In this document: one piece after another, positions 43,577 through 52,942 of the stretch
Position numbering within the stretch: the stretch's first letter is position 1
Layout: each line of letters starts with the position of its first letter
Assembly (NCBI RefSeq): GCF_051900425.1
Contig: NZ_JBHZGK010000006.1
Span: 233,549-297,548, forward strand
Source: Frateuria_A sp051900425
Lineage (GTDB): Bacteria > Pseudomonadota > Gammaproteobacteria > Xanthomonadales > Rhodanobacteraceae
Length of the DNA stretch: 64,000 bases
Direction: 5' to 3'
The notes under the pieces: generated by a model
The model's database searches: none
The model's input: the letters and a program-made list of their open reading frames with translations, nothing else
Told to the model about the DNA's origin: nothing
Program-made: the position numbers and the translations under genes

Positions 43577-44878
43577 TCAGGTCACCCGCTCCCCCGCGAC
43601 CACGTGAGCGGCCGCGACGTCGCTCCGCACGGGATGGAGCGTAAGGCGCCATTGTCCGGCGACCCTGTGCAGCCGCAGCTGGCGATGCCTGACGAGGTAA
43701 CCCAGCGCCACCGCGGCGGCCGAAACGCCCGCCAGCGCGCCGACGCCCATCGCCCAGCGTGCGCCGAAACGGTCGACGACCCAGCCGACCAGCGGCGCCC
43801 CGATCGGCGTGCCGCCCAGGACCACGGCGATACGCAGCGCCAGCACGCGGCCGCGCATGGCGCGTTCGGTGGTCAGCTGCATCATCGAGTTGCTGGCGGT
43901 CATGAAGGTCAGCGCCGCCAGGCCGACGAGGACCAGCACCAGCGCAAAGAGCAACGGACCGGGCATCACCGCCGCGATGGCCACGCAAACGCCGAACGCC
44001 GCCGCGGATACCGCCATCAGCACCATGCCCGGATGCGGGCGGCGGGCCGACAGCAGCGCGCCGCCCATGGTGCCCACCGCCATCGCCGAGGTCAGCAGCC
44101 CGTACTGGCTGGCACCGCCGTGGAATACGGTGACCGACATGGTCGAGATGAAGATGGCGAAGTTGAAGCCGAAGGTGCCGATCAGGAACAGCATCACCAG
44201 CACGGCGAGCAGGTCCGGACGCCGCCCCACATAGCGGAACCCGGCCAGCACGCTGCCGCGCGTGCGTTCGGGCCGCGCTTCGGTGTGCAGCTCCTGCACG
44301 CGCAGGAAGCAGAGCGAGATCAGCACCGCGGCGTAGGAACCCGCGTTGACCACGAACAGCCAGCCCTCGCCCACCGCGGCAATCAGGATGCCGGCCACCG
44401 CCGGGCCGATCATGCGCGCGCCGTTGAACGAGGCCGAGTTGAGCGCCACCGCATTGGCCAGGTTGTCGTCGGTGACCAGGTCGGACACGAACGCCTGCCG
44501 CGCCGGCGCGTCGAAGGCGGTGACACAGCCGAGCAGGAGCGCGAAGGCATACACCTGCCACAACTGCACCGCCCCGAAGATGGTGAGCAGCCCCAGGCCC
44601 AGCGCCAGCACGCCCGATGCGCCCTGCGTCCACAGCAGCAGCTTGCGCCGGTCCAGGTGGTCGGCAGCAAAGCCCGACAGCGGCAACAGTACCAACGGCG
44701 GCCCGAACTGCAACGCCATCACCGTACCCACCGCGGTGGCGTTGTGATGGGTCAGCACCGTAAGCACCAGCCAGTCCTGCCCGATGCGCTGCATCCAGGT
44801 GCCCACGTTGGACACCAGCGCCCCCACGGCCCACAGCCGGTAGTTGTAGCTGCGGAGGGAATGGAACATGCCTTTCAT
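43577..44878 (-). CDS. MFS transporter (MFS_3/enterobactin exporter-like)
   Basis: A 433-residue inner-membrane protein with about 11-12 hydrophobic segments. It has the MFS_3 pattern: RLWAVGALVSNVGTWMQRIGQDWLVL at the N-terminus, GFAADHLDRRKLLLWTQ (motif A) and the second-half copy GRPMAG-type loop replaced by RGRVLALRIAVVLGGTPIGAPLVGWVVDRFG. Residue 180-200 carries the FDAPARQAFVSDLV sequence common to this group. Substrates of such exporters include siderophores and drugs; here it is not known. The frame is open upstream of 44878, but MKGMFHSLRSYNYRLW is the usual family start. It is single and divergent from the pseudouridine synthase gene. Confidence 0.8.
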   Translation of the reverse strand: MKGMFHSLRSYNYRLWAVGALVSNVGTWMQRIGQDWLVLTVLTHHNATAVGTVMALQFGPPLVLLPLSGFAADHLDRRKLLLWTQGASGVLALGLGLLTIFGAVQLWQVYAFALLLGCVTAFDAPARQAFVSDLVTDDNLANAVALNSASFNGARMIGPAVAGILIAAVGEGWLFVVNAGSYAAVLISLCFLRVQELHTEARPERTRGSVLAGFRYVGRRPDLLAVLVMLFLIGTFGFNFAIFISTMSVTVFHGGASQYGLLTSAMAVGTMGGALLSARRPHPGMVLMAVSAAAFGVCVAIAAVMPGPLLFALVLVLVGLAALTFMTASNSMMQLTTERAMRGRVLALRIAVVLGGTPIGAPLVGWVVDRFGARWAMGVGALAGVSAAAVALGYLVRHRQLRLHRVAGQWRLTLHPVRSDVAAAHVVAGERVT

Positions 44879-45143
44879 CGTGGCCTGGGAACTCCGTCGG
44901 TGGCTTGGGGGACAGCACGGGAACATGGCGGCCCACGTCAGGTGCGCTCGAATCCGCGGCCAGCTTGCGCACCGGGTGTCGACCGCGATCGGGACGCATC
45001 GGCGCAACGGTGGGCCCGGGCCGGCGCAGATCGGGGCGGCACCGCTTCCGGGCAAGGCAGGCTAGCGGGCGAAGCAGGAACGACGCGTGAGCCGGCATGT
45101 CCCGAGGATAGACTGGGCGCCCTTGATTCCCTGGCGCTGATCC

Positions 45144-45866
45144 ATGTCCGATCCGGTTCGACTGGCCAAACACGTGGCCGACCTGGCCCGGTGCTCGCGC
45201 ATCGAGGCTGAGCAGTACATCAAGGGCGGCTACGTGTCGGTCGACGGGCGCGTGGTCGAGGATCCGGCCTACCCGGTATCGACCGAGTTCGTCGAACTCG
45301 ATGCCGCGGCGCGGCTGGAAACCGTCGAGCCGGCCACGATCCTGCTGCACAAGCCGGTCGGTTATGACGCCATCAAGGGCCGCAAGGCCGCGGCGGGGCT
45401 GGTGCAACCGGGAACACGCTGGCCCGATGATCCTTCCGGCGTGCGCCTGCTCGAGCGTCACTTCCACCACCTGACGCCGCTGATGCCGCTGGATACGGAC
45501 GCCAGCGGCTTGATGGTGCTGACCCAGGACGGCCGCGTGCGGCGCCAGCTGACCGAAGACCGCGATGAGATCGAACAGGAGTTCGTGGTCGAGGTCAGCG
45601 GGCAGATCGCGCCCTATGGCCTGTTCAAGCTCAACCACGGCCTGCAGTTCCGCGGCCGGCCGCTGCGGCCGTGCAAGGTCAGCTGGCAGAACGAGATCCG
45701 CCTGCGCTTCGCGCTCAAGGGCGTGCAGGAAGGGCAATTGCGCGACATGTGTTCGCAGGTGGGCCTGGACGTGGTGGCGATCCGGCGCATCCGCATCGGC
45801 AAGGTTCCGCTGGCCAGGATGCCCGTCGGCGCGTGGCGCTACTGGCCCGCCGGCGAACGCTTCTGA
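45144..45866 (+). CDS. rRNA pseudouridine synthase (RluF/RsuA family) with S4 domain
   Basis: A 240-residue protein. An S4 RNA-binding domain covers residues 5-55 (RLAKHVADLARCSRIEAEQYIKGGYVSVDGRVV). The catalytic domain has ILLHKPVGYD, then PLMPLDTDASGLMVLTQDG with the catalytic Asp D117, and the late VGLDVVAIRRIRIGKVPL. The family converts uridine to pseudouridine in 23S or 16S rRNA; which position cannot be decided from motifs alone. The next gene is convergent and ends 12 bases after its stop. Confidence 0.88.
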   Translation: MSDPVRLAKHVADLARCSRIEAEQYIKGGYVSVDGRVVEDPAYPVSTEFVELDAAARLETVEPATILLHKPVGYDAIKGRKAAAGLVQPGTRWPDDPSGVRLLERHFHHLTPLMPLDTDASGLMVLTQDGRVRRQLTEDRDEIEQEFVVEVSGQIAPYGLFKLNHGLQFRGRPLRPCKVSWQNEIRLRFALKGVQEGQLRDMCSQVGLDVVAIRRIRIGKVPLARMPVGAWRYWPAGERF

Positions 45867-45878
45867 AGCATCCGCGGA

Positions 45879-46349
45879 TCAGGGGCCGCGCACGCGCAGC
45901 GTCAGGCCCTTGAGGAAATTGCGCAGCAACTGGTCGCCGCATGGGCGGTAGTTCTTGTGCCCGGGCTGCCGGAACAACGCCGACAGTTCCGGCTTGGAGA
46001 CGGGGAGCCCCGCATCCGCGAAAACCTGCTGCATGTCCACGTCCTTGAGCTCGAACGCCACCCGCAGTTTCTTCAACACCACGTTGTTGCTCACGCGCTT
46101 CTCCACCGGCCGCGGCGGCACGCTCTCGTCCCTGCCCCGTCGATAGACGATCAGGCCGTCGAGGAAACGCGCGAGCACCTTGTCGTTGCACGGCTGGTGT
46201 CCGGGCTCGTCTTCCCTCAGCAGGTAGGCACGTACGTCGTCCTTTTCGACCGCGAAGGACGGATCGGCCAGGCCGATGATGTCGGCCACCTTGTTGTCGC
46301 TGAGATCGAGCATGTAGCGGATGCTGCGCAGGATGTCGTTGTTGATCAT
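45879..46349 (-). CDS. DUF1456 family protein (YehS-like)
   Basis: A 156-residue cytoplasmic protein that follows DUF1456 twice: residues 1-70 (NNDILRSIRYMLDLSDNKVADIIGLAD, then KDDVRAYLLREDEPGHQPCNDKVLARFLDGLIVYRRG) and residues 85-155 (VSNNVVLKKLRVAFELKDVDMQQVFADAG, then LSALFRQPGHKNYRPCGDQLLRNFLKGL). It is a two-repeat protein of unknown function, similar to E. coli YehS. It is convergent with the pseudouridine synthase gene. Confidence 0.86.
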   Translation of the reverse strand: MINNDILRSIRYMLDLSDNKVADIIGLADPSFAVEKDDVRAYLLREDEPGHQPCNDKVLARFLDGLIVYRRGRDESVPPRPVEKRVSNNVVLKKLRVAFELKDVDMQQVFADAGLPVSKPELSALFRQPGHKNYRPCGDQLLRNFLKGLTLRVRGP

Positions 46350-46469
46350 CGGTCACAAGGCGGTGGAGGCAAGCCGGCGAGTTTACCGGTGGGGCGTGCA
46401 GGCCGGGGGCAACCGTCCATGGGCCATTCGCTGGCCGGCCCCGCAGCCGATGGCTCCGCGGCCGACGAA

Positions 46470-47792
46470 TCAGCCGGGATTGCGCCCCAGTGCCGACAGG
46501 ATCGTCGCGGCCGCCACGGCGGCGCCATCCTCGCGCGCGACCTGCCGGCCGATCTGCGCCGCCGCGCACGCGTACCCCGGCTGATCAAGCAGCGCACGCA
46601 GGCTGGCGGCGATCTCGCCACTGCGCCAGCGCCGCCGGGGCAGCTCCCGCCCGACCCCGAGCCGCACCACGCGCGCGGCGTTGTCGGGCTGGTCGACCAG
46701 ATAAGGCGTGATCAGCTGCGGACGACCCGCGCGCAGGGCCTGGGCAGTGGTGCCGATGCCACCGTGGTGGACATTGGCGGCCGCCCGCGGGAACAGCGCC
46801 GAGTACGGCGCGTAGCCGGTCACGTGGATCGTCGCCGTGGCTTGCGATGACCAGCGGCGCGCCTGCTCCTCGTCCAGCACCAGCACCGCGCGCATGCCAA
46901 GCAGGTCGATGGCGGCAAGGCTTTCGCGAACGAAGTCCTCGGCGTCATGGATGGCCGAAGTACCCTGGGTGAACACCACCGGCGTGGGGCCGGCCTCGAG
47001 GAACGCCCGCAAGCCGGGCGTCAGGCCCGCCGGACCACCCTTTTCGCTGTCGTAGAAGGCAAAGCCGGCGATGGTCGTGTGCGGCGGATGGTCGGCCTGC
47101 GGCGGCCCCAGCAGCGGGGAATAGAGGCCGATCGCGCCGGCGCTGCCGAACTGGCCTTCGAACAACGGATGGGCGGTGGCTGGCGGCAGCCCGATGTGCT
47201 GGCGGAAGCGATCAATCGGCCTCGCCCAGCGCCGCGCGACGCGTCGGCCCAGGCCCAGGAATGCACGCGTCCAGGCAGGCCCCTGGCGGTAGATCCAGCG
47301 CGACAGTTGCGGCATGTCGGCCAGCACCGGCGGATCAGTGACGGAGGCAAACAGCATCGGCTGCAGCACGATGCCGACCTGCGGCAGGCCGCGCTTCTCC
47401 GCCGCCAGCCGTGCGCCGTAGGCCGCCGAATGGGTGACCACCAGGTCGGCGCCGCCCATCGCCGCCATCGCATCGTCGTAAGCCTCACGCAACGACGGCA
47501 GGATGATGCGCTGGAGCAGGAACTGCGGACGCGCAGCCACCGCGCGCGCCAGCTCCCGCGGCGCCATCGCCAACCGCGCAGCGACCGCCTCGACGTCCGG
47601 ACGCAACGGGAAAAAGCCGATGCCCTCGGTCTCCACCTTCTCGCGGTACACCTCGCCGGCGGCCAGCACGGCCTCCGCACCGCGCTCACGCAAGGCGAGC
47701 GCGAGCGCCAGGAACGGGTGGAGGTCGCCGTGCGTGCCGAAGGTGGCCAGCACGACGCGTGGCCGGGGCGTGGTCGAAGCGGGCGAATGCAT
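46470..47792 (-). CDS. UGT-like glycosyltransferase, GT1 family
   Basis: A 440-residue enzyme of the GT-B fold. The N-terminal domain starts with VVLATFGTHGDLHPFLALALALRERGAEAVLAAG. The C-terminal part has the donor-binding signature region: VHHGGIGTTAQALRAGRPQLITPYLVDQPDNAARVVRLG (about residues 340-380), where the final D-Q and N-A residues hold the nucleotide sugar. Family members glycosylate small lipophilic compounds or sterol-like lipids; the acceptor is not known. The gene is divergent from the PNPOx-type stress protein. No strong ribosome binding site is seen. Confidence 0.84.
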   Translation of the reverse strand: MHSPASTTPRPRVVLATFGTHGDLHPFLALALALRERGAEAVLAAGEVYREKVETEGIGFFPLRPDVEAVAARLAMAPRELARAVAARPQFLLQRIILPSLREAYDDAMAAMGGADLVVTHSAAYGARLAAEKRGLPQVGIVLQPMLFASVTDPPVLADMPQLSRWIYRQGPAWTRAFLGLGRRVARRWARPIDRFRQHIGLPPATAHPLFEGQFGSAGAIGLYSPLLGPPQADHPPHTTIAGFAFYDSEKGGPAGLTPGLRAFLEAGPTPVVFTQGTSAIHDAEDFVRESLAAIDLLGMRAVLVLDEEQARRWSSQATATIHVTGYAPYSALFPRAAANVHHGGIGTTAQALRAGRPQLITPYLVDQPDNAARVVRLGVGRELPRRRWRSGEIAASLRALLDQPGYACAAAQIGRQVAREDGAAVAAATILSALGRNPG

Positions 47793-47937
47793 CGGTCAAG
47801 TGTCCCGGATCGGCATGCCGCGCGCGACCTGTCGCGGCGCATCCACTTGCCGCGGGCGCCGGCCAGAGGCTGCACGCTCTACGCAGCGCTCATGGCCCGG
47901 CGACTACAAAGGCACACCCACCCACGGAGCATCGATC

Positions 47938-48420
47938 ATGGCCGACGCAGGCGAGTTGAAACAGAAATTCTGGGACGCGATCAAGGACGATCGCACCGTG
48001 ATGCTCGGACTGGCCGGTGCCAGCAGTCACCCGCGCCCGATGACCGCGATGATCGAGGGCGACGAGGGCGGCCCGATCTGGTTCTTCACCGGCACCGCAA
48101 CCGAGCTGGGCGCAGGCGTCTCCGGGCCAGCGCCGGCCCTGCTGACCCTCTCCTCCAAGGGCCACGACGTCTTCGCGACCGTGCATGGATCGCTCTCGCG
48201 CACCCACGACCGCGCCGTCATCGACCGCCTGTGGAACCCCTTCATCGCGGCTTGGTACGAGGGCGGCAAGGACGATCCCACGCTGGTGCTGCTGCGCTTC
48301 GACCCGGCCGACGCCGAGATCTGGCTGGAGGGCTCGAGCCTGGTCGCCGGCGTCAAGGCGATGCTCGGGGTCGACCCGAAGCAGGACTATCAGGACAACG
48401 TCGGCCAGGTCCGGCTCTAA
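47938..48420 (+). CDS. Pyridoxamine 5'-phosphate oxidase-like general stress protein
   Basis: A 160-residue protein with the PNPOx-like split-barrel fold of general stress protein 26: LKQKFWDAIKDDRTVMLGLAG, then SSHPRPMTAMIEGDEGGPIWFFTGTATELG, LWNPFIAAWYEGGKDDPTLVLLRFDPADAEIWL. These proteins bind flavin and are induced under stress; the substrate is unknown. The ATG is the one in the GATCATGGCC region at 47938. It is transcribed away from the GT1 gene. Confidence 0.84.
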   Translation: MADAGELKQKFWDAIKDDRTVMLGLAGASSHPRPMTAMIEGDEGGPIWFFTGTATELGAGVSGPAPALLTLSSKGHDVFATVHGSLSRTHDRAVIDRLWNPFIAAWYEGGKDDPTLVLLRFDPADAEIWLEGSSLVAGVKAMLGVDPKQDYQDNVGQVRL

Positions 48421-48566
48421 AGGTGGCGCATCGCGGGCGAGGGCGCCGGGTCTCCCCGGACCTGCCGCCCCGCCGCGACGCACCGCTCGTTGCGATCGGT
48501 GCTCGGCAAGCGAGCCGCCTGAGAGCCCCGGCAAGGCCCTCACTTCAATCCCACGGTTGCGCCTGG

Positions 48567-48845
48567 CTATGGCGTTGCGCGCCGCAGCCGCTTGTTGGCC
48601 AACAACAGCAGCGTCGCGCCGCCGAGCGTGCGTCGGAACGGACTGTCTCCGTCGAGCAGTTCCGACCCCGCCCACCAGGCAAGCGCCGCGTCACCGGCCG
48701 CCCGCAACAGGGGCTTGGCCGGCCCTGCGGATGCGCGCGCCGCGACCGCGAGCATCGTCCAGGCCAGTATCGGTCCATTGGGTGGCTCGGCCACCACTAC
48801 CCGCCCGTGGTGGTCGGTGACGAAACGACGTAGCGCTGAGGACAT
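48567..48845 (-). CDS. Small hypothetical protein with hydrophobic helix
   Basis: A 92-residue protein with one hydrophobic region (ILAWTMLAVAARA) and a second toward the end (TLLLLANK), so it may be membrane-associated. The part GSELLDGDSPFRRTLGGATL is the most conserved-looking stretch. GGGAG lies seven bases before the ATG at 48845. No known family is recognised. It is convergent with the stress-protein gene. Confidence 0.55.
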   Translation of the reverse strand: MSSALRRFVTDHHGRVVVAEPPNGPILAWTMLAVAARASAGPAKPLLRAAGDAALAWWAGSELLDGDSPFRRTLGGATLLLLANKRLRRATP

Positions 48846-49246
48846 CGGAGGCTCCCGGGTGGGCGATCAAGCTCGCACGTGAGGTGCACAGGGAAAGTGA
48901 TTCTGGCGCCGGGTTACAGAGAACGAAACAGCGGGCACCCATGCTCGCGCAAGATGCCAAGTCATGCGCCACCCGAAGCGGCAAAGAATCGCCCCCAACA
49001 GCTGCCGGTTGTTCAAGTGGCGACGCATCGCAGAACAGACGCCGTTGGTTCGCGGCGGCTCGGCTCCGCGATTTCAGTCTCGTTCTCACGCCACCGGGTT
49101 CGGCCCGTCTTCGTTCACGGCAATGCGGAGTCAGAGTGCACTTTCCGCATCCTGCCCTCGCGACAACCGGGATTGCATCACCATCGCCGAGCCCGCCACA
49201 CTGCCCGCGCAAAGGCGCCGGGCGAGCGCGCCAGGGAGAGTGTCAC
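48846..49246. other. Intergenic interval with a mobile-element end motif
   Basis: About 400 bases between two small genes. No gene is evident. Bases 49130-49152 are nearly identical (one mismatch in 23) to the left end of the transposase element near 62868 (listed separately). Otherwise nothing stands out. Confidence 0.6.
49130..49152 (+). repeat. Orphan end motif of Y1-transposase element
   Basis: The bases GTCAGAGTGCACTTTCCGC and the four after them repeat the flank of the Y1 transposase gene at 62926-63627, where the motif reads TTTTCGC rather than TTTCCGC. No transposase is next to it. It is probably a footprint of an earlier insertion or excision, or a target-like site. Confidence 0.65.
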
Positions 49247-49636
49247 GTGCGACCGAAGCAACGGATCGAGGCTTACCTGCGTTACATGGAAGCGCGCGGG
49301 TTACCCCGGCAGAACGTCGCCCCGCCCTTCTGGACCGGCTTGTGGTCCCTGGGCATCCTTCTGCCGCCACCGCCCTTTCTGGGCAGCGTCGCGCTGTTCC
49401 TGATATCGGCCGTCCAGGGTGCGCTGCTGGCGCTGGCGCTGTGGGTGATCTTCTGGATCGGTGCCTTTCTCCGCCCCATCACCCGGCCGCTGCCGCCCCT
49501 GGTTTTCCTCGGATGGATCGTACCCCTCGCCGCCCTGGCTCTGGCGATTGCCCACACGATCTACTTCCGGCGCATGGCGCGCCAGCATGGCCTGGCCAAC
49601 TGGGCGACCTTCTCGGGGCTGCGGCAACGGACCTGA
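49247..49636 (+). CDS. DUF6404-like small membrane protein
   Basis: A 129-residue protein starting with GTG at 49247, preceded by GGGAGA. It opens with RPKQRIEAYLRYMEARGLPRQNVAPPFWTGLWSLGI, then has two to three transmembrane segments separated by PLPP-like turns (FLISAVQGALLALALWVIFWIG, VFLGWIVPLAALALAIAHTIYF). This is the DUF6404 pattern of small inner-membrane proteins without known function. The following gene on the other strand is a hybrid kinase, about 230 bases away. Confidence 0.65.
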   Translation: MRPKQRIEAYLRYMEARGLPRQNVAPPFWTGLWSLGILLPPPPFLGSVALFLISAVQGALLALALWVIFWIGAFLRPITRPLPPLVFLGWIVPLAALALAIAHTIYFRRMARQHGLANWATFSGLRQRT

Positions 49637-49865
49637 GCGCAGGGCCCCGAGGGCCGGGTTGAATGGCTCCGGTCCCCACGACCTGAGCTCCCGCGGCACC
49701 TGGCGCGTTGGCCGCAAATACACTCTGGCCGCGTCTTGGGCAGCGCAGACCGATCCCGTTAGCTGGCTGCAGCTTGTTGACGTGCCGGAAGCGTTTTGAC
49801 CCTTCGGCTACCCCAGCACTCAGCCCAACGCCCTACCGGCAAGGGAAACGCGTTCGCCGCAACAA

Positions 49866-52613
49866 TCAGGCCTTGGTGGTACCGGCGTGCGGCTCGGACC
49901 GACGCACGGCGGCCAGCCCTTGCGCGAGCTCGTCCTTGCGGAACGGTTTGGTCAGCCGCGTCAGGTGAGGTGCGACACCTTCGGCCTCGGCGTAACCGGA
50001 AACCAGCAGGATGCCCATCTGCGGGTGTTCGCGCCGCACCTGCCTCGCCAGCTCGGTGCCGGTCATGCCGGGCATGAGGTGGTCGGTGACCAGCACGTCA
50101 GGGCGCAGCCCGTCGCGAATGAGCGCAAGCGCCGCCTCCGCCGAAGGGCATTCGTTCACCACGTAGCCGAGGCTGACCAGCATTTCGGCCGTGCTCATGC
50201 GAACCAGCTCCTCGTCATCGACCAGCAGTGCAGAGCCGACGTGCTGTCCGCCTGCGATGGCCTCAGCCACCGGGCCGGCCGTCTCCACCGGCATCGAGCT
50301 GACCGGCAGCCACATCTCCACCTGCGTGCCCGCCCCGCGCTGGCTCTGGATGAGCAGTGCACCGCCAAGCTGCGAGGCCAGCCCGTGCGCGGACGACAAC
50401 CCCAACCCGGTGCCCTTGCCGACGCCCTTGGTCGAGAAGAACGGCTCGACCGCACGCGCCAGCGTGGCTTCGTCCATGCCTACGCCGGTATCGGTGACCG
50501 ACAGCCGGATGTATCGCCCCGCGGTGAGGCTGGCGCGGTGGCCCGAACCGACCTGCTCCAGTTCGGCGGCGATGCGCAGGGAGCCGCCCTGGGGCATCGC
50601 ATCACGCGCGTTCACCGCCAGGTTGAGCAGTGCCATCTCCAGCTGGTTGGGATCGGCATGCGCCGGTGGCAGGTCGGGCTCGGCCTCCACGACCACGCTT
50701 ATCTGGGGGCCGTTGGCGCGCGCGATGAGGTCGGCCATGCCGCCGATCAGGCTGGCGACGTCCACGGCGGTCGCCTGCAACGGCTGGCGGCGGGCAAAGG
50801 CGAGCAACCGCTGGACCAGCAGTTTGGCCCGCTCGGCCGACTGCATCGCGGCGGCGATGAATCGCTGCTCGCGCTCGGTGCCCACCCCGCTGTGCTGCAG
50901 CATGTCCAGCGCACCCATGATGGGCGTCAGCAGGTTGTTGAAGTCGTGTGCGACGCCACCGGTCAACTGGCCCATCGACTCCATCTTCTGCGAGTGGCGC
51001 AGGGCTTCCTGGGCCGCCTGGAGCTCGGCGTCGCGGGCACGATCGGCGGTCTTGTCGCGGCCACTGGCATAGATCAGCGGCCCCTCGCGCGCGGTCACCC
51101 ACGAGATCCACCGATACGATCCGTCCCGGTGCCGGTAGCGGTTGTGGAAACCGGCCAGGTTCTCGCTGGCGGCCTTTTCCAGCGCGCCGAAACTGGGTCC
51201 AACGTCCTCGGGATGGACGAACTCGAGGAACGAGTGCCCCACCAGATCGTCTTCACGCCAGTCGAGGATCTGCGTCCAGGCAGGGTTGACCGCGCGGACC
51301 ACGCCGGCCATGTCGGTCACCAGCAGCAAGTCGCGAGAGTTTTTCCACGCACGGTCGCGCTCGGCGGTGCGCTCGGCCACCCGGGCTTCGAGCGTGGCGT
51401 TGAGTTCGCGCAGGCGCTCCTCGATCAGCTTGCGTTCGGTGAGGTCGACGGTGACCACGAGCACCGAATGCGGCTGCCCACTCTCGTCGCTCAGCCGGGT
51501 CAGGCTGCTGTTGGCCCAGACCACGGTGCCGTCCGGGCGCAGGTAGCGCTTGTCCAGCGACACCGTCCGGCCGGTCTCGACCACGCTCTGGAACCCGGCC
51601 AGGCTGGCGGGCAGATCATCAGGGTGGGTGATCGCGGGGATGCCCCCTTCAAGCACGCTCTGCCGGTCACGACCGAGCATCCGGCACAGCTCGTCGTTCA
51701 CCCGCAGCGGGCGTCCGTCGAGCGAAACCTGCGACAGCCCGACGGCCGCCTGCGCGAAAATCACGGTGAGCTGCGTGGCGCTGTCACGCAGCTCGGCCTC
51801 GATGCGCTTCTGCTGGCTGATGTCGTAGGCCAGTGCGTAGAACCCCTCAACTCCGTGCTCGGTGACGCGCGGCACGTATTCCATGCGCAGGTGCCTGGCC
51901 GGGCCGTCGCGGTAGGGAAGCAGTCGCTCGAAGCTCACCGCCTCGCCCGCGAGCGCCCGCTCGATCCACGGCTCGAACAAGGCATAGGCATCCTCACCCA
52001 CCACCTCGCGCACGCTCCGGCCCACGATGCTGCCCTTGCGATCGGGGAACCAGCGCTCGTAGGTGCGGTTGGTGAAGCGGTAACGGCGATCCGCGTCGAC
52101 ATAGGTCACCAGCACGGGCAGCGCATCGGCCAGTGCCTGCAGCTCCCGCCGGTCCGCGTTGGCGGTCGCCTCGGCCTGTTTGCGCGCACTGACGTCGCGC
52201 GATATCGCCAACAGCTGCCCGGGCTGCCCGTCGGGGCCGCGGATGGGCGTGACGACCACGTTCCACCAACGCGGCGTCCCCTTGAGGGTCGGTGCGTAGC
52301 CTTCGAAACGCCCGGTGTGACCCTGCCTGGCAGCCTGCACCGCCGCCAGCGCCCTGGCGTGGTCGTCGCCCTTCCAGAAATCCGTCCAGCGCACGCCGCG
52401 CAGCGCGGCAAAGTCCTCGACCTCCATCGCGCACAGGCCGCCATCGTTCATGAACTCAAGGCGCCCCTCCAGATCGAGCACCTTGATGCAGTCGGCCGAG
52501 CTCTCGAGCACGCGCAATGCGATCTGGTCGCGGGCAACTTTCTCCCCATCGGGCGTACGGTCTGGCAGGACAGGCGGCTCTGTGGTCGAGCCTTGCTTGC
52601 GGTTCTGCGTCAA
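49866..52613 (-). CDS. Hybrid sensor histidine kinase (four PAS, HisKA, HATPase, REC)
   Basis: A 915-residue protein without transmembrane segments. Four PAS-type sensor segments start at about residues 28, 160, 280 and 425. A coiled linker follows, then HisKA with H556 in GVAHDFNN, HATPase (NLAVNARDAMPQGG, TDTGVGM, GKGTGLGLSSAHGL) and a C-terminal receiver with the Asp in LVTDHLMPGMTG and Lys in LTKPFRKDEL. The preferred start is TTG at 52613 because GGGGGGA lies just before it; a GTG at 52637 has no ribosome binding site. It has the same architecture class as the kinase at 10918-13806, though sensor domains differ. No partner regulator is adjacent. Confidence 0.86.
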   Translation of the reverse strand: MTQNRKQGSTTEPPVLPDRTPDGEKVARDQIALRVLESSADCIKVLDLEGRLEFMNDGGLCAMEVEDFAALRGVRWTDFWKGDDHARALAAVQAARQGHTGRFEGYAPTLKGTPRWWNVVVTPIRGPDGQPGQLLAISRDVSARKQAEATANADRRELQALADALPVLVTYVDADRRYRFTNRTYERWFPDRKGSIVGRSVREVVGEDAYALFEPWIERALAGEAVSFERLLPYRDGPARHLRMEYVPRVTEHGVEGFYALAYDISQQKRIEAELRDSATQLTVIFAQAAVGLSQVSLDGRPLRVNDELCRMLGRDRQSVLEGGIPAITHPDDLPASLAGFQSVVETGRTVSLDKRYLRPDGTVVWANSSLTRLSDESGQPHSVLVVTVDLTERKLIEERLRELNATLEARVAERTAERDRAWKNSRDLLLVTDMAGVVRAVNPAWTQILDWREDDLVGHSFLEFVHPEDVGPSFGALEKAASENLAGFHNRYRHRDGSYRWISWVTAREGPLIYASGRDKTADRARDAELQAAQEALRHSQKMESMGQLTGGVAHDFNNLLTPIMGALDMLQHSGVGTEREQRFIAAAMQSAERAKLLVQRLLAFARRQPLQATAVDVASLIGGMADLIARANGPQISVVVEAEPDLPPAHADPNQLEMALLNLAVNARDAMPQGGSLRIAAELEQVGSGHRASLTAGRYIRLSVTDTGVGMDEATLARAVEPFFSTKGVGKGTGLGLSSAHGLASQLGGALLIQSQRGAGTQVEMWLPVSSMPVETAGPVAEAIAGGQHVGSALLVDDEELVRMSTAEMLVSLGYVVNECPSAEAALALIRDGLRPDVLVTDHLMPGMTGTELARQVRREHPQMGILLVSGYAEAEGVAPHLTRLTKPFRKDELAQGLAAVRRSEPHAGTTKA

Positions 52614-52942
52614 GGGCGTTCCCCCCAGCCTTGGCACGTGGTTGATGGGATCTTAGGCAGTGGCGGCTTGGGTCGCCGTGAAGGCCTGCGTGGGCTGCGT
52701 TGCCCCCGGTTAACTTCCTGGACGCCGGCGCCCGATCGCGGGGCGGCGCAGGCCGTTGCGGTCCGCTCCGGAAGTGCCTAGGCTCACCTCCGATGCCGCT
52801 TGTGCAATGGAAGCGGCCATGCGCTGCGGTGCAGCGCCATCAGATGTCCGCCGGTACGGCGTCGCTGCCGCGCCGGTGCAGGATCGTTCGGGGTGAGACG
52901 GTCGTCGACCGCCAGCGCTGGGCGCAACATCGGAGGAATGTG
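52614..52942. other. Intergenic interval between divergent genes
   Basis: About 330 bases between the kinase and a small exported protein, transcribed apart. It should carry both promoters. I see no clear operator, repeat or RNA. The last bases before 52943 hold the GGAGG of the next gene. Confidence 0.5.

Noticed and set aside
49887..52781. A 964-codon plus-strand frame antisense to the second kinase
   Set aside because: Shadow of the kinase gene with no domain evidence.
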